This document shows, one piece after another, positions 25,988 through 35,610 of a DNA stretch of 42,141 nucleotides (positions are counted from its first letter, which is position 1; each line of letters starts with the position of its first letter). The stretch comes from Oscillospiraceae bacterium. GTDB taxonomy: Bacteria; Bacillota; Clostridia; Oscillospirales; Ruminococcaceae. A program made the translations under genes and the position numbers. Under the pieces are notes generated by a model. It had not been told where the DNA came from, did no database searches, and was given only the letters and a program-made list of their open reading frames with translations. The stretch is taken from the NCBI GenBank assembly GCA_009778115.1, contig WRKL01000007.1:1-42141 (forward strand), read 5' to 3'.

Positions 25988-27356
25988 TTTTGAGTTTCCC
26001 CAAAATCCCACATAAAAACCTCTGAATCTGTTGCGACCACAAGCCAAACCCCAGTTTCAAAGTTGAAATTCCGGGCAAAAAAAGAGTGCAAAACCTACCG
26101 AAATATGATATACTTAAATCGCCACAACCCAAGTAATATCAGTCATTCTGGAGGTTTTGCACATGAGTAATTATAACACACTCGGACACGACTTGAAAAG
26201 AGGTATTTTGAGATTTTCAGAGAAAATCTCAAAAGGGCTGTCTCGTCCTGAGTTCAAATTTGTGTCACAGATGCTTTATGGGGTGCTGTGCAGCCAAAGC
26301 TGCCACCTATCCAAGATCAGCAGAGCGTTGGATGAAACGATCAGCCTGAAGAAAACCATAGACCGTCTATCCCGCAATCTTTCGGGGTTTTCCGGAGGGG
26401 TAAAACTCTTCGAGAACTATATCAAGAAAGTCAAAAGCTGTATAACAGAGAAATCTATCCTGATTGTAGATGCTGGGGATGTTACAAAGCCTTGCAGTTT
26501 TAAGCTGGAGGGATTGGGGGAAGTTCGTGACGGCAGTACAGGTGAGATTGGCATCGGTTATCATATGCTTGGCGTAACAGCACTCACGCCGGGAAAAAAA
26601 GCCCCCATACCAGTATATTCAAGGGTGTATTCCGCATCGGAGAACGATTTTGTAAGCGCAACAGAGGAAACATTGAAAGCGTTGAGGTTTTAAAACACTT
26701 TAAGCGTACCAATATCAGAGCATTTGACCGTGGTTATGATGCCAATGTATATTACGAAGATTCGATTGACCGCCGGGAAAAGTTCGTTATCCGTGCTAAA
26801 AAGAACCGAAACGTGATATACAAGGGGAAAACAGTCAACATTTTAACGCTCGCAAAACAATTCAAGGGGAAATACAGTTTGAAGTTCAAGAAAAGGAACG
26901 GTATGCAAGCAGATTGCAAAATCTCAATTGTCCCGATAAAACTGTGTTGCCGTCCTAACGTTGATTTGAATCTTGTCATCTGCCGAGACCTCGGCAAAGA
27001 ACCTTTGCTGCTGATAACCAACCTAAAAAGCGATGACGACCGCATTGCGGTTACAGTTCACTAAACTCGATACGCAACCTCGATTTGCTTCTTACCATAG
27101 CGATTGGATATATCGGTATTTTGAGCGAAAAAGCTGACGAAAGACAAATGACCATGGAGTTAATTCATATTTCAAAGCGTATCTTTGATGTCCCAAAGTT
27201 CAAGTTTTATGCCATTGCGGATGGAATATATGCTGTTTTCGCAAGGTGCAAACAAGGGGTGGCCGAGATGTTACGTAAGAAACCCAAAAGCCCGCAATTA
27301 TTGCTGTTCCCTGTGGTTGGCTTTGCTTGGGGTTGAAAAAATGGGGAAACTCAAAA
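25988..27356 (+). mobile_element. Decayed IS4-like insertion sequence
   Basis: Inverted ends TTTTGAGTTTCCCCA (25988-26002) and TGGGGAAACTCAAAA (27342-27356) enclose 1369 bp. They contain one transposase broken into three frames. No clear target duplication is seen: the flanks are A/T-rich and do not match. The element forms the right part of the AT-rich accessory segment. Confidence 0.85.
26163..27336 (+). pseudogene. IS4-superfamily DDE transposase, disrupted
   Basis: The first reading frame (26163-26693; MSNYNTLGHDLKRGI) holds the N-terminal region and the first catalytic Asp (LIVDAGDVTKP). A frameshift near 26670 moves the reading to a second frame (LKHFKRTNIRAFDRGYDAN, with the second Asp, to 27064). 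A deletion then joins AVTVH directly to IRNLDLLLTIAIGYIGIL in a third frame (to 27336). The region with the third catalytic residue (the Y-R-E-K block between those points) is missing, so it cannot be active. The start has TGGAGG upstream. It belongs to the IS4 superfamily by the two motifs; the exact group is not certain. Confidence 0.88.
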
Positions 27357-27406
27357 AAATCGAAACATTGACAGAGAACTATATTTATATTATAATGATG
27401 AACGAG

Positions 27407-27483
27407 GATGTTGAAAAAGTCGTCTGCAAGTCATCCGCAAAAAATATTGCTCTTGATTTTTAGCGAACTTTGTTTTTCAACAC
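27407..27483. repeat. Copy of dispersed repeat family 1 (copy F)
   Basis: 77 bp with ends GATGTTGAAAAA (27407-27418) and TTTTTCAACAC (27473-27483), containing AAGTCATCCGCAAAAAATA and CTCTTGATTTTTAGCG, as in copies C, D and E. It lies between the IS remnant and nadA, about 64 bp before the nadA start. Confidence 0.78.
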
Positions 27484-27546
27484 GCCCTAAATATAAATTA
27501 TGCCCTGAATATAAATTATGGTTTGATCCCGACAAGAAGGATGAAA

Positions 27547-28479
27547 ATGCGAATGAAAATTAGCGAGGTACAAGCTGAGATAATACGGTTAAAAAAAGAG
27601 CGGGGAATTTGCATTTTAGCGCATAGCTATCAAGCCAGAGAGATAATAGAAATTGCAGATTTTACAGGCGATTCGTTCCAGCTAAGCCTTGCTGCCGCCG
27701 AAAACACAACCGAAGAACAAAAAATCGTTTTAATGTGCGGTGTCCGCTTTATGGCGGAAACAGTGAAAATTTTGTCACCGGAAAAAACCGTGTTCCTTGC
27801 CAACCCCGAAGCCGGATGTCCGATGGCGGAGCAGATGGACAAGGAATTGGTCGAAGCCGTAAAAATTGAATACCCCGGTTATACCGTTGTCGCATACATT
27901 AATACTACGGCAGAGCTGAAAACGGTGTGCGATGTGTGTGTCACATCCTCCTCTGCCGTTAAGATTGTCGGGAAAATAGAAAACGATAATATTTTATTTT
28001 TACCCGATTGCAATCTGGGGGCATATGTTGCGGAAAAACTGCCGCATAAAAATATAAAGTTATTGCAAGGCGGGTGTCCTATCCATGCTGTTGTAGATGT
28101 TAACGATGTAAAAAGAGCGCAATCAGCATATCCCAAAGCGAAATTACTTGTTCATCCGGAGTGTGTGCCGGCAGTTGTCAGCCTTGCTGATTATGCGGGA
28201 TCGACTTCAGGCATAATAGAACACGCTATAAAATCCGAAATTAAAGAGTTTCTTATAGGGACGGAAATGAGTATCGCAGAACACTTGCAATATTTATGCC
28301 CCGATAAAAAATTTTACTGTTTGTCACAAAAGCTGTTGTGCCCTAACATGAAGGTCACTACGCTTGTGGATGTATTAAACTGTGTCCGCGGAACGGGCGG
28401 CGAGGAAATAGTGATGGACAGCGTGACGATAGCAAAGGCAAAAGTATGTATAGATGAAATGATAAAATTGAATAGGTAA
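27547..28479 (+). CDS. nadA: Quinolinate synthase
   Basis: A 310-residue 4Fe-4S enzyme condensing iminoaspartate with dihydroxyacetone phosphate to quinolinate in NAD synthesis. ILAHSYQAREIIEIADFTGDS, MCGVRFMAETVKILSP, ADPEAGCPMAE-like ANPEAGCPMAEQ, YINTTAELK, PDCNLGAYVA, HPECVP and LCPNMKVTTL cover the conserved ligand and cluster residues (Cys in CGVRF, HPEC and CPNMK). Among three clustered ATGs I chose 27547, which lies six bases after AGAAGG. nadB and nadC, its usual neighbours, are absent. It lies just outside the IS remnant and repeat copy F. Confidence 0.95.
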   Translation: MRMKISEVQAEIIRLKKERGICILAHSYQAREIIEIADFTGDSFQLSLAAAENTTEEQKIVLMCGVRFMAETVKILSPEKTVFLANPEAGCPMAEQMDKELVEAVKIEYPGYTVVAYINTTAELKTVCDVCVTSSSAVKIVGKIENDNILFLPDCNLGAYVAEKLPHKNIKLLQGGCPIHAVVDVNDVKRAQSAYPKAKLLVHPECVPAVVSLADYAGSTSGIIEHAIKSEIKEFLIGTEMSIAEHLQYLCPDKKFYCLSQKLLCPNMKVTTLVDVLNCVRGTGGEEIVMDSVTIAKAKVCIDEMIKLNR

Positions 28480-28562
28480 AAAAGGTTAATTTAAATTATC
28501 TCAAGAAAGGGAACCAAGCCTGTCTGCGGCACTTTTCATAACCGGTATATACTCGTTTTGTC

Positions 28563-28599
28563 GGTATTTTGTACAGCTTGGTGCATGGCGTTTTTAATG
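28563..28599 (+). promoter_or_regulatory. Leader segment shared with rqcH
   Basis: The 37 nt ending at the chosen polC ATG match those before rqcH at 28 of 37 positions. In this copy the Shine-Dalgarno-like block is ATGGCG in place of AAGGTG, so initiation may be weaker or use another start (TTG at 28558). Confidence 0.45.
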
Positions 28600-31500
28600 G
28601 CGGAATTGTTTTCGGACTGTTTTGGCAAGTATATACCCGATGGTGCGCTGCTGGAAAAATTCGGCGGCGCAAAAGTGATAAGAGCTAACGTAGACAAAAC
28701 TAAACGAAACATTGATATATATTTATCGGATTTGAATACAGACATAGACAACGAGGCTTTAGCACGGGCGCAGAACCATATAAAATTCAGAATAGGGTTG
28801 AACGATTGCAGGATTATTTCCGGCGATACAAAAAAAGTTGAAACAGAAAATTCGCATCATTTTCATTACAAGCATTTGAAAGTGATAAAAGGAAAAAAAA
28901 TCGTTAATGATCCTATACCGATAAACGATGTCATTCAAAATAAAAAAATCCTGTCCGGGGAAGCTTCCCGAAACGCAAATATAATTCCGGGTAATGTCAC
29001 GATAGTGGGGGAGATATTTGAATCTGAACGCAAAGGATTAAAAAACAGCGAAAAAACTTTGATAATACCGGGGGTTACCGATTATACAAATTCTATATCC
29101 TTTAAGCTTTTTGTAAAGAATGAGAGCCTGGGAAAATATAAAGAGCTGAAAGAGGGCGCGGCAATTCTGCTGGAAGGCGCAATAGAACGTGATAAATATA
29201 ACGGCGAAACGATTATTGATCCCCGTAATATAAATCTTGTGAAAAAAATAGGCCGTTCCGATAACGCACCGAAAAAAAGAGTAGAGCTGCACCTGCACAC
29301 CAATATGTCCGAAATGGATGCCGTTACCGCACCCGATAAAATGATTAAAAGGGCGTATGAGTGGGGGCATAAAGCGATCGCAATAACCGATCACGGCGTT
29401 GTTCAGGCTTTTCCTGAAGCGATGGAGACTGTGGATAAGATCCGCAAAAATAACGGTGAATTCAAGCTGATATACGGACTGGAAAGTTATTATACCACGG
29501 GCAACACGGAGATTGTGCGGGGTTTTACCGGCAGAAAGTTTAACGGCGAATTCGTTGTTTTTGACATAGAAACTACCGGGCTTTACGCAAACAGCGAGCG
29601 GATAACCGAAATCGGCGCAGTATTAGTGAAAGACGGCGCGGTTGTGCCGGAAGTTACGCCGGGGTCGGAATTTCTTACTTTTGTAGATCCGCAAAAACCT
29701 ATACCTGAAAAAATAGTAAAGCTTACAGGTATAACGGACAGCATGGTGAAGGGTGCCCCGGGAGAAAAGGAAGCTGTAAGGGCTTTTTTGGACTTTGTGG
29801 AAAACAGACCCGTTGTTGCGCATAATGCCGCTTTTGATGTTGGGTTTATATATGCCGCTGCCGCCAGACACAATTTGCCGTGCGAACTTACTTACTTTGA
29901 CACATTGGCAGTTTCCTGTGTGCTGTATCCGGAATTCACCAGCCATAAGCTGGATAAAATGGTTAAAAACCTTTCATTGGGAGAATTTAATCATCACCGC
30001 GCCAAGGATGATGCGAAAATCACAGCCGCGTTGTTTCTGACTTGTTTACGCAAGCTGGAAAACGATTATAATATTAATGACATTGCCGATATTAACAAGG
30101 CTTTACACGGCAAAGGCGGAGAAAAAAATCAAACAGCATATCATCAAATATTACTTGTAAAAAATGCTGAAGGGCTAAAAAATCTGTATAAACTGGTAAG
30201 TCTTAGCCACATGGAACATTTTTACAGAAAGCCGCGCATACCTAAAAATGTGCTGAAAAAACACCGCGCGGGTTTGCTGGTAGGCAGTGCGTGTGAAGCG
30301 GGTGAGCTTTATTCTGCGATTTTGGACGGCAAAAGTTTCGGTGAACTTTGTGAAATAGCTAAATTTTATGACTATCTCGAAATACAGCCGACCGGAAACA
30401 ACGAATTTCTCATCGAGGCAGGAAAGGTATCAAGTAAGGAAGCGTTGCAGCAAATAAACCTGCAAATTGTTAAACTGGGAGAAAGTTTGGGGATTCCGGT
30501 TGTCGCCGCCTGCGATGCGCATTTTTTAGAACCGTCGGACAGCCTTTACCGTGAAATAATAATGACCGGGATGGATTATTCCGATGCGCACAAACAGCCG
30601 CCCCTGTATCTGCGTACAACCGAAGAAATGCTCGAGGAATTTAAATATCTCGGGGAACAAAAAGCATATGAGGTTGTGGTGGAAAACACGAACAGGATCG
30701 CAGATATGGTGGACCGCAATATACGCGCGTTTCCGGAAAAAACCTGTATACCCGAAATTGAAGGAGCGGATGAGGAGCTACAAGAAGTAACCTGGAACAA
30801 GGCACGGGAGATTTACGGCAAAAAACCGCCGGAAATCGTGAAGAAACGACTGGAAAAAGAACTTAAGGCTATAATAACACATGGATTTTCAGTGTTGTAT
30901 GTTTTCGCAAAAAAGCTGGTAGATAAATCAAACCAAGACGGCTATCTGGTGTGTTCGCGGGGTTCGGTGGGATCTTCTTTCGCCGCAAAAATGGCGAATA
31001 TATCCGAAGTAAATCCGCTGCCGCCGCATTATATATGCGCTAAATGCCAATACAGCGAATTTTTCACAAATGGAGAAATCGAGTCAGGGTTTGATTTGCC
31101 GTTAAAAAATTGTCCGGAATGCGGACATCCGTTGCAAACTGATGGACAGGACATACCTTTTGAAACATTTTTAGGGTTCAAGGGTGAAAAGGTCCCGGAT
31201 ATAGATTTGAATTTCAGCAGTGAAGAACACGCGGTCATGCACAGATTCACCGAAGATGAGTTCGGCAAGGAAAACGTATTTAAAGCGGGAACAATATCTA
31301 AAATAGCACGAGAAACGGCTTTTGGATTTGTGATGAATTATCTTGAAAAAAAGGGTGTGCAAGCGACACAAGCCGAAATTAACCGGATGTGCAAAGGTTG
31401 TGAGGGTGTAAAACGGACGACCGGACAGCACCCGGGCGGTATGGTAATAATACCTTACGGATACGAAATTCTGGATTTTACGCCGATACAACATCCGGCA

Positions 31501-32625
31501 AATAAAAAAGACCGGGGTATTATAACCACACATTTCAGCTTTAATTCGTTGAAAGAAACTATATTCAAAATAGATGAGCTGGGGCATATAGTTCCCACGC
31601 TGTACAAACGGTTTGAAACCATGACGGGCGTGAAAATAGAGGATGTCCCGATGAATGACCCCCGCGTGCTGAGCCTGTTCACCTCTACCGAAGAATTGGG
31701 AGTTAAATCTACAGAAATATTTTGCAAAACCGGGACATTGGGGCTGCCCGAAATGGGAACGGATTTTGTAATGCAGATGCTGGTTGAAGCGCAGCCAAAG
31801 AGCTTTGGGGATCTTTTGCAAATTTCCGGACTTTCTCACGGCACGGATGTATGGACGAATAACGCGCAGGAGCTTATACGGAATAAAACCTGCACGATAA
31901 GGAATGTTATCGGGCTTCGTGATAATGTTATGCTGTATCTTATGCATAAGGGACTGGAAAGCTCGCTGGCTTTTAAGATAACCGAAATTGTCCGCAAAGG
32001 GGATGCGAGGGAAAAGCTGACCGAAAAAGATATTAGTATCATGCGAGATCACGGCGTACCCGAGTGGTATTTGGAGAGCTGTATGAAGATAAAATATATG
32101 TTCCCCAAGGCACACGCTGCCGCTTATGTCATCAACGCCGTAAAAATAGGCTGGTTCAAAATAAATTATCCGCTTGAGTTTTATGCCGCCTGCCTTTCGC
32201 TGAGGGGCGAAGACATAGATGTGGAAACGGCACTCCAAGGAAAAAATATTGTGCGAAAAAGGCTGGCTGAAATAACGAACACCTCGAAAAAACTTACAGC
32301 AAAAGAAAAAAACATTTATGATACGCTGCTGCTCGTGAATGAAATGATGTCCCGTAATTATGAGTTTTTACCTGTGGACATATATCGTTCGTCTGCGGAT
32401 CAGTATAAAATCGAAGACGGTAAAATACGCCTGCCCTTTATATCGCTGAAAGGACTGGGTGGCGTTGCCGCAAAAAATCTTGAAAACATCGCGAAACAGG
32501 GGAAAATCCACACTGTGCATGAATTAAAAGAGCAAACGGGGATATCTAAAACCGTAATAGAAGCGTTGGAAAAAATGGGAGCTTTGGAAGGTATACCCAA
32601 GACGGATCAGCTTACACTGTTTTAA
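28597..32625 (+). CDS. polC: DNA polymerase III PolC
   Basis: A 1342-residue replicative polymerase of Gram-positive type. In order: an N-terminal domain and OB fold, a PHP domain (HLH at residues 232-234; VELHLHTNMSEMDAV), a DnaQ-like proofreading exonuclease inserted in it (FVVFDIETTGLY with D323 and E325), the C-family polymerase core with SRGSVGSSF (R788) and PDIDLNFS (catalytic Asp 868 and 870), a four-Cys zinc site (C814, C817, C839, C842), the helix-hairpin-helix and C-terminal domain ending KTDQLTLF. Slightly shorter than B. subtilis PolC. The start is uncertain: ATG 28597 (MAELFSDCFG) fits the family better than TTG 28558, and both lack a clear Shine-Dalgarno. Confidence 0.97.
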   Translation: MAELFSDCFGKYIPDGALLEKFGGAKVIRANVDKTKRNIDIYLSDLNTDIDNEALARAQNHIKFRIGLNDCRIISGDTKKVETENSHHFHYKHLKVIKGKKIVNDPIPINDVIQNKKILSGEASRNANIIPGNVTIVGEIFESERKGLKNSEKTLIIPGVTDYTNSISFKLFVKNESLGKYKELKEGAAILLEGAIERDKYNGETIIDPRNINLVKKIGRSDNAPKKRVELHLHTNMSEMDAVTAPDKMIKRAYEWGHKAIAITDHGVVQAFPEAMETVDKIRKNNGEFKLIYGLESYYTTGNTEIVRGFTGRKFNGEFVVFDIETTGLYANSERITEIGAVLVKDGAVVPEVTPGSEFLTFVDPQKPIPEKIVKLTGITDSMVKGAPGEKEAVRAFLDFVENRPVVAHNAAFDVGFIYAAAARHNLPCELTYFDTLAVSCVLYPEFTSHKLDKMVKNLSLGEFNHHRAKDDAKITAALFLTCLRKLENDYNINDIADINKALHGKGGEKNQTAYHQILLVKNAEGLKNLYKLVSLSHMEHFYRKPRIPKNVLKKHRAGLLVGSACEAGELYSAILDGKSFGELCEIAKFYDYLEIQPTGNNEFLIEAGKVSSKEALQQINLQIVKLGESLGIPVVAACDAHFLEPSDSLYREIIMTGMDYSDAHKQPPLYLRTTEEMLEEFKYLGEQKAYEVVVENTNRIADMVDRNIRAFPEKTCIPEIEGADEELQEVTWNKAREIYGKKPPEIVKKRLEKELKAIITHGFSVLYVFAKKLVDKSNQDGYLVCSRGSVGSSFAAKMANISEVNPLPPHYICAKCQYSEFFTNGEIESGFDLPLKNCPECGHPLQTDGQDIPFETFLGFKGEKVPDIDLNFSSEEHAVMHRFTEDEFGKENVFKAGTISKIARETAFGFVMNYLEKKGVQATQAEINRMCKGCEGVKRTTGQHPGGMVIIPYGYEILDFTPIQHPANKKDRGIITTHFSFNSLKETIFKIDELGHIVPTLYKRFETMTGVKIEDVPMNDPRVLSLFTSTEELGVKSTEIFCKTGTLGLPEMGTDFVMQMLVEAQPKSFGDLLQISGLSHGTDVWTNNAQELIRNKTCTIRNVIGLRDNVMLYLMHKGLESSLAFKITEIVRKGDAREKLTEKDISIMRDHGVPEWYLESCMKIKYMFPKAHAAAYVINAVKIGWFKINYPLEFYAACLSLRGEDIDVETALQGKNIVRKRLAEITNTSKKLTAKEKNIYDTLLLVNEMMSRNYEFLPVDIYRSSADQYKIEDGKIRLPFISLKGLGGVAAKNLENIAKQGKIHTVHELKEQTGISKTVIEALEKMGALEGIPKTDQLTLF

Positions 32626-32680
32626 TCATGCTTTTTGCGAGGGGATTCTATATTTATTATACATTAGGAGGAAAACAAAA

Positions 32681-33073
32681 ATGAAACTACCCGGATGGAT
32701 ACTCACACTGTTCGGCGGGACCGGACTTATCAGCACATTGATTGTCAGGGACAGTCCGCAATACCGGCTCAACAAACTTACCGAAGCTATGGGTGAATTG
32801 TCCGGCGATAATTTCAGCGGAATTTTCGGGTTGGATAATTCCGCCAGTCTGGATAAATGGATTTTCACCTTTATAGACATACTGTTCTATGTTGCGGTTT
32901 GTGCTTTGATTCTGGGTTTAGTTTGCATGGCGGTCAGCTGCAATACGAACGAAAACAACACAGAAGATGATGCGCACAGGGACGCGGAAGCTGAACCAAG
33001 CACAGAAAACAACGTGCAGGAACAGCTTGAATCAATGGCGAATATGGAACAAAAACCGAACGTTGGCGGGTAA
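32681..33073 (+). CDS. Small membrane protein of unknown function
   Basis: A 130-residue protein with one N-terminal hydrophobic segment (WILTLFGGTGLISTLIV), a soluble stretch, a second strong membrane helix (ILFYVAVCALILGLVCMAVSC) and a long acidic, Asn/Glu-rich cytoplasmic-type tail without structure. An excellent ribosome binding site (TTAGGAGGAAAAC) precedes the ATG. It follows polC by 55 bp and may be co-transcribed. I do not recognise the family. Confidence 0.75.
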   Translation: MKLPGWILTLFGGTGLISTLIVRDSPQYRLNKLTEAMGELSGDNFSGIFGLDNSASLDKWIFTFIDILFYVAVCALILGLVCMAVSCNTNENNTEDDAHRDAEAEPSTENNVQEQLESMANMEQKPNVGG

Positions 33074-33126
33074 TCATGGAAAAATTTCCGAATGACAACA
33101 GGATGATGACAAAGGGAACGGCATTC

Positions 33127-33996
33127 TTACAGTTGTGATTTGATGGCAAGCGCAACGATTTTGGAACCGGAATTGCAAGCGATTGTTGCGCCGACAGGCA
33201 GAATTTCCGCGGGTTCATAACCAAAGGATTTTTTGCACTGCTCTATCATTTCTTCGTTCTTATCGTCCATATCACCGAGTACGACAACGTATGGAGTTTG
33301 TGGTATCATTCTGGATTTTGCGTTCTTGATGATAGCGGGAATAACGTTTTTGTCATGCCGCACCTTGTCGATGATGCGGGATTCCCCGTCCTCAAAAATT
33401 ATTATCGGGCGGATACCCAGCAATTCGCCGGCAAAAGCGGCTGCGGCACTTATCCGTCCGGACTTCTTGGCGTATTTCAACGAGTATGGAGCCAGAAAAA
33501 CGCGTACATGCCCTATCCAGTCGTTGATAAAAGCGATAATCTCGGCTTTGGGAACGGACAGCTTTGCTTTTTGCGCCGCTAATGTTACAGCATAGCCGTA
33601 GCCGTAGGAATATGTGCCGCCGTCAATAATGTCAATGTTGAATTTGTTTATTGAATCCGGATGCGCTTCAAAAAATTCTTTAGCTGCCGTGTGAGCGTTC
33701 TGGTTGGTAGCGGAACCCTTGGCGTTAATTGATATGTAAATAATATCGGTATAACCCCGGTTGAAAAAGTGTGTAAAAATTTGCAAAAAACGATGAGGCA
33801 TTATCTGGTTTGTTACAGGCATACCCTCGCTTTTTTCCAATATTTTATAAAACTCTTTTTCGCAAAAATCCCGGCGTTCCAAATAGTTCTCCCCGTCGAG
33901 GGATATTTCAAACGGAATAATTTCTATTTCATACGATTTTTCGTATTCCAGCGGCACATCGCTTGCGGAGTCGGTAATAATTTTAATTTTTTCCAA
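33127..33996 (-). CDS. DegV family fatty-acid-binding protein
   Basis: A 289-residue protein of the DegV/FakB family. The N-terminal KIKIITDSASDVP contains the fatty-acid-carboxylate-binding TDS motif. PVTNQIMPHRFLQIF and YSLKYAKKSGRISAAAAFAGELLGIRPII are the expected conserved segments. FakB-type members present fatty acids to the kinase FakA for phospholipid synthesis; no fakA gene is adjacent. I chose TTG at 33996 (MEKIKII) with AGGTGG upstream, in preference to the GTG at 34008, which overlaps that ribosome binding site. It is transcribed away from the zapA run. Confidence 0.93.
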   Translation of the reverse strand: MEKIKIITDSASDVPLEYEKSYEIEIIPFEISLDGENYLERRDFCEKEFYKILEKSEGMPVTNQIMPHRFLQIFTHFFNRGYTDIIYISINAKGSATNQNAHTAAKEFFEAHPDSINKFNIDIIDGGTYSYGYGYAVTLAAQKAKLSVPKAEIIAFINDWIGHVRVFLAPYSLKYAKKSGRISAAAAFAGELLGIRPIIIFEDGESRIIDKVRHDKNVIPAIIKNAKSRMIPQTPYVVVLGDMDDKNEEMIEQCKKSFGYEPAEILPVGATIACNSGSKIVALAIKSQL

Positions 33997-34110
33997 AACA
34001 AAAACCACCTATCAGATAATTATTTTATACTATTAAACACTATTTTGAATAAAAATTCAAGAGTGTTTTTCATTCTTTAATCTTTGTTAAAAACTTTTCA
34101 AAAAAAAGTC

Positions 34111-34139
34111 TTTCTTTTACGCAGGATTTGTGTTATATT
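34111..34139 (+). promoter_or_regulatory. Probable promoter of the zapA-mre run
   Basis: TATATT (34134-34139) preceded by TGT forms an extended -10; a weak -35 (TTTCTT, 34111-34116) lies 17 nt upstream. It is 77 nt before the zapA ATG. No other candidate as good is present between degV and zapA. Confidence 0.45.
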
Positions 34140-34215
34140 GTTAAATAGGCGTAATCGTGCGCTGTTGCATACGAAAAAATATGCAAAAGTCCAATTGACA
34201 GGAGATTTGGAAATA

Positions 34216-34599
34216 ATGGAGCTGAATAAAATAAACGTCGTCATCGCAGGCAAAAGTTATTCGCTGATGACCGCTGATGATCCCGATTATCTTTATGAGC
34301 TTACAAGGCAGCTGGATAAACGAATAAAAGATTTTTTGGAAAAGAACGATAATGTTTCGGTAATGACGGCATCTGTGATGGTCGCACTGGAAATCCTCGA
34401 CGATGACAACAAGATAAATTCAAACATCGACAACATCCGTACCCAGATAAAAACCTATGTTGACGAAGCGGCAAAAGCAAGGCTGGAAGCCGATGAAGCC
34501 AGAGCAAGCCTGGTAGTGGCGGAAGAAAAAATAGAAAGGCTGGAAACCGAGCTAAAGTTGTATGAGTTAAGAAAAACGGCGGACGGATCAAAAGGATGA
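34216..34599 (+). CDS. zapA: Cell division protein ZapA
   Basis: A 127-residue protein. The N-terminal NKINVVIAGKSYSLMTADDPDYLYELTRQLDKRI is the ZapA domain; the rest is a coiled coil (EARLEADEARASLVVAEEK region). ZapA cross-links FtsZ filaments at midcell. The open frame extends upstream, but the ATG at 34216 has AGGAGA ten bases upstream and fits the family start. Its stop overlaps the start of dut (ATGA, 34596-34599), so they are coupled. Confidence 0.92.
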   Translation: MELNKINVVIAGKSYSLMTADDPDYLYELTRQLDKRIKDFLEKNDNVSVMTASVMVALEILDDDNKINSNIDNIRTQIKTYVDEAAKARLEADEARASLVVAEEKIERLETELKLYELRKTADGSKG

Positions 34600-35027
34600 A
34601 AATAAAGAAGTTACGCAGCGATGCCGTAACGCCTGCGAGAGCGACGATAGGGAGCGCAGGGTATGATCTTTACGCTTGCCTAAAAGAGCCTGTAACGATA
34701 AAACCCGGAGCCGTTGAAACTATACGGAGCGGAATCGCGATCGAAATTGAATCCGCAGACTTTGCCGCTTTCATATTTGCCCGAAGCGGGCTCGCGTCAG
34801 CGCACGGGATAACTCTTGCAAACGGTGTGGGTGTAATAGATTCGGATTATCGGGGGGAGATTGTTGTTCCTATTATAAACCACGGAAGCGAACCGTTCAC
34901 CCTTAAACCGAAAGACCGTTTCGCACAAATGGTTGTGATGCCTGTATGTTTGCCGGAACTCGTGGAAACTGATAGTTTTAACCAAACTGAAAGAGGGCAG
35001 GGCGGCTTTGGGAGTACCGGAATTTGA
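34596..35027 (+). CDS. dut: dUTP diphosphatase
   Basis: A 143-residue trimeric dUTPase hydrolysing dUTP to dUMP, preventing uracil incorporation and supplying thymidylate synthesis. All five motifs are present: AGYDLYACL, FARSGLASAHGI, NGVGVIDSDYRGEI, LKPKDRFAQMVV and the C-terminal glycine-rich RGQGGFGSTGI. Length is normal. The start overlaps the zapA stop by 4 bases, and the maf start follows its stop directly. Confidence 0.97.
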   Translation: MKIKKLRSDAVTPARATIGSAGYDLYACLKEPVTIKPGAVETIRSGIAIEIESADFAAFIFARSGLASAHGITLANGVGVIDSDYRGEIVVPIINHGSEPFTLKPKDRFAQMVVMPVCLPELVETDSFNQTERGQGGFGSTGI

Positions 35028-35594
35028 GTGATGAGTTTTAAATTTATTTTAGCATCCCAGTCACCGAGGAGAGAAGAACTGCTTGCTTTGGTTTTGGACA
35101 CGTTTGAAATAATCCCCGCAAAAATAGACGAAAGTTTTATGCAAAATGAAAGCGCATTGGAATATGTCCGGCGCATGGCACGCCGGAAAGCGGAAGCAGT
35201 TGCGAAGAATAATCCGGATACGGTAGTTATCGGATGCGATACAATAGTGGAGATTGACGGTAAAATTTTCGGTAAACCGGAAAATGAAGACGATGCAGAA
35301 CGTATGTTGGCAACACTTTCGGGACGGTTTCATCAAGTGATAACAGCGGTTAATATTCAAAACGCAAAAAAAGATATAGCTTTCTCAGAAGAAACCCGCG
35401 TAGAGTTCTGGAAACTGAGCAAAGAACAAATATCGCAATATGTGCAAAGCGGTGAATGTTTTGATAAAGCAGGAGCATATGCGATCCAAGGGCGGGGCGC
35501 GCTGCTGGTAAAGTCTATTAACGGCGATTATTATAATGTTGTAGGTCTGCCCGTCGCACGCCTGGCACATGAACTAAACAATATAAAAAAATAA
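35028..35594 (+). CDS. maf: Maf family nucleotide pyrophosphatase
   Basis: A 188-residue protein with the Maf signature [15 protein letters not shown] at the N-terminus, [18 protein letters not shown] and the C-terminal [26 protein letters not shown]. Maf proteins hydrolyse non-canonical or specific nucleoside triphosphates (dTTP/UTP in the YhdE type) and influence septation. It starts with GTG (35028) or the next codon ATG (35031), immediately after the dut stop. maf upstream of mreB is a conserved Firmicutes order. Confidence 0.96.
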   Translation: MMSFKFILASQSPRREELLALVLDTFEIIPAKIDESFMQNESALEYVRRMARRKAEAVAKNNPDTVVIGCDTIVEIDGKIFGKPENEDDAERMLATLSGRFHQVITAVNIQNAKKDIAFSEETRVEFWKLSKEQISQYVQSGECFDKAGAYAIQGRGALLVKSINGDYYNVVGLPVARLAHELNNIKK

Positions 35595-35610
35595 TAAGGA
35601 AGGTAAAAAC

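Noticed and set aside
28558..28596. Earlier TTG start for polC
   Set aside because: It lacks a ribosome binding site and the added residues fall in the segment shared with the rqcH leader; it is kept only as an alternative.
31171..32238. Long open frame (355 codons) antisense to polC
   Set aside because: It has the composition of a shadow frame, no ribosome binding site, and lies wholly inside the well-supported polC gene.
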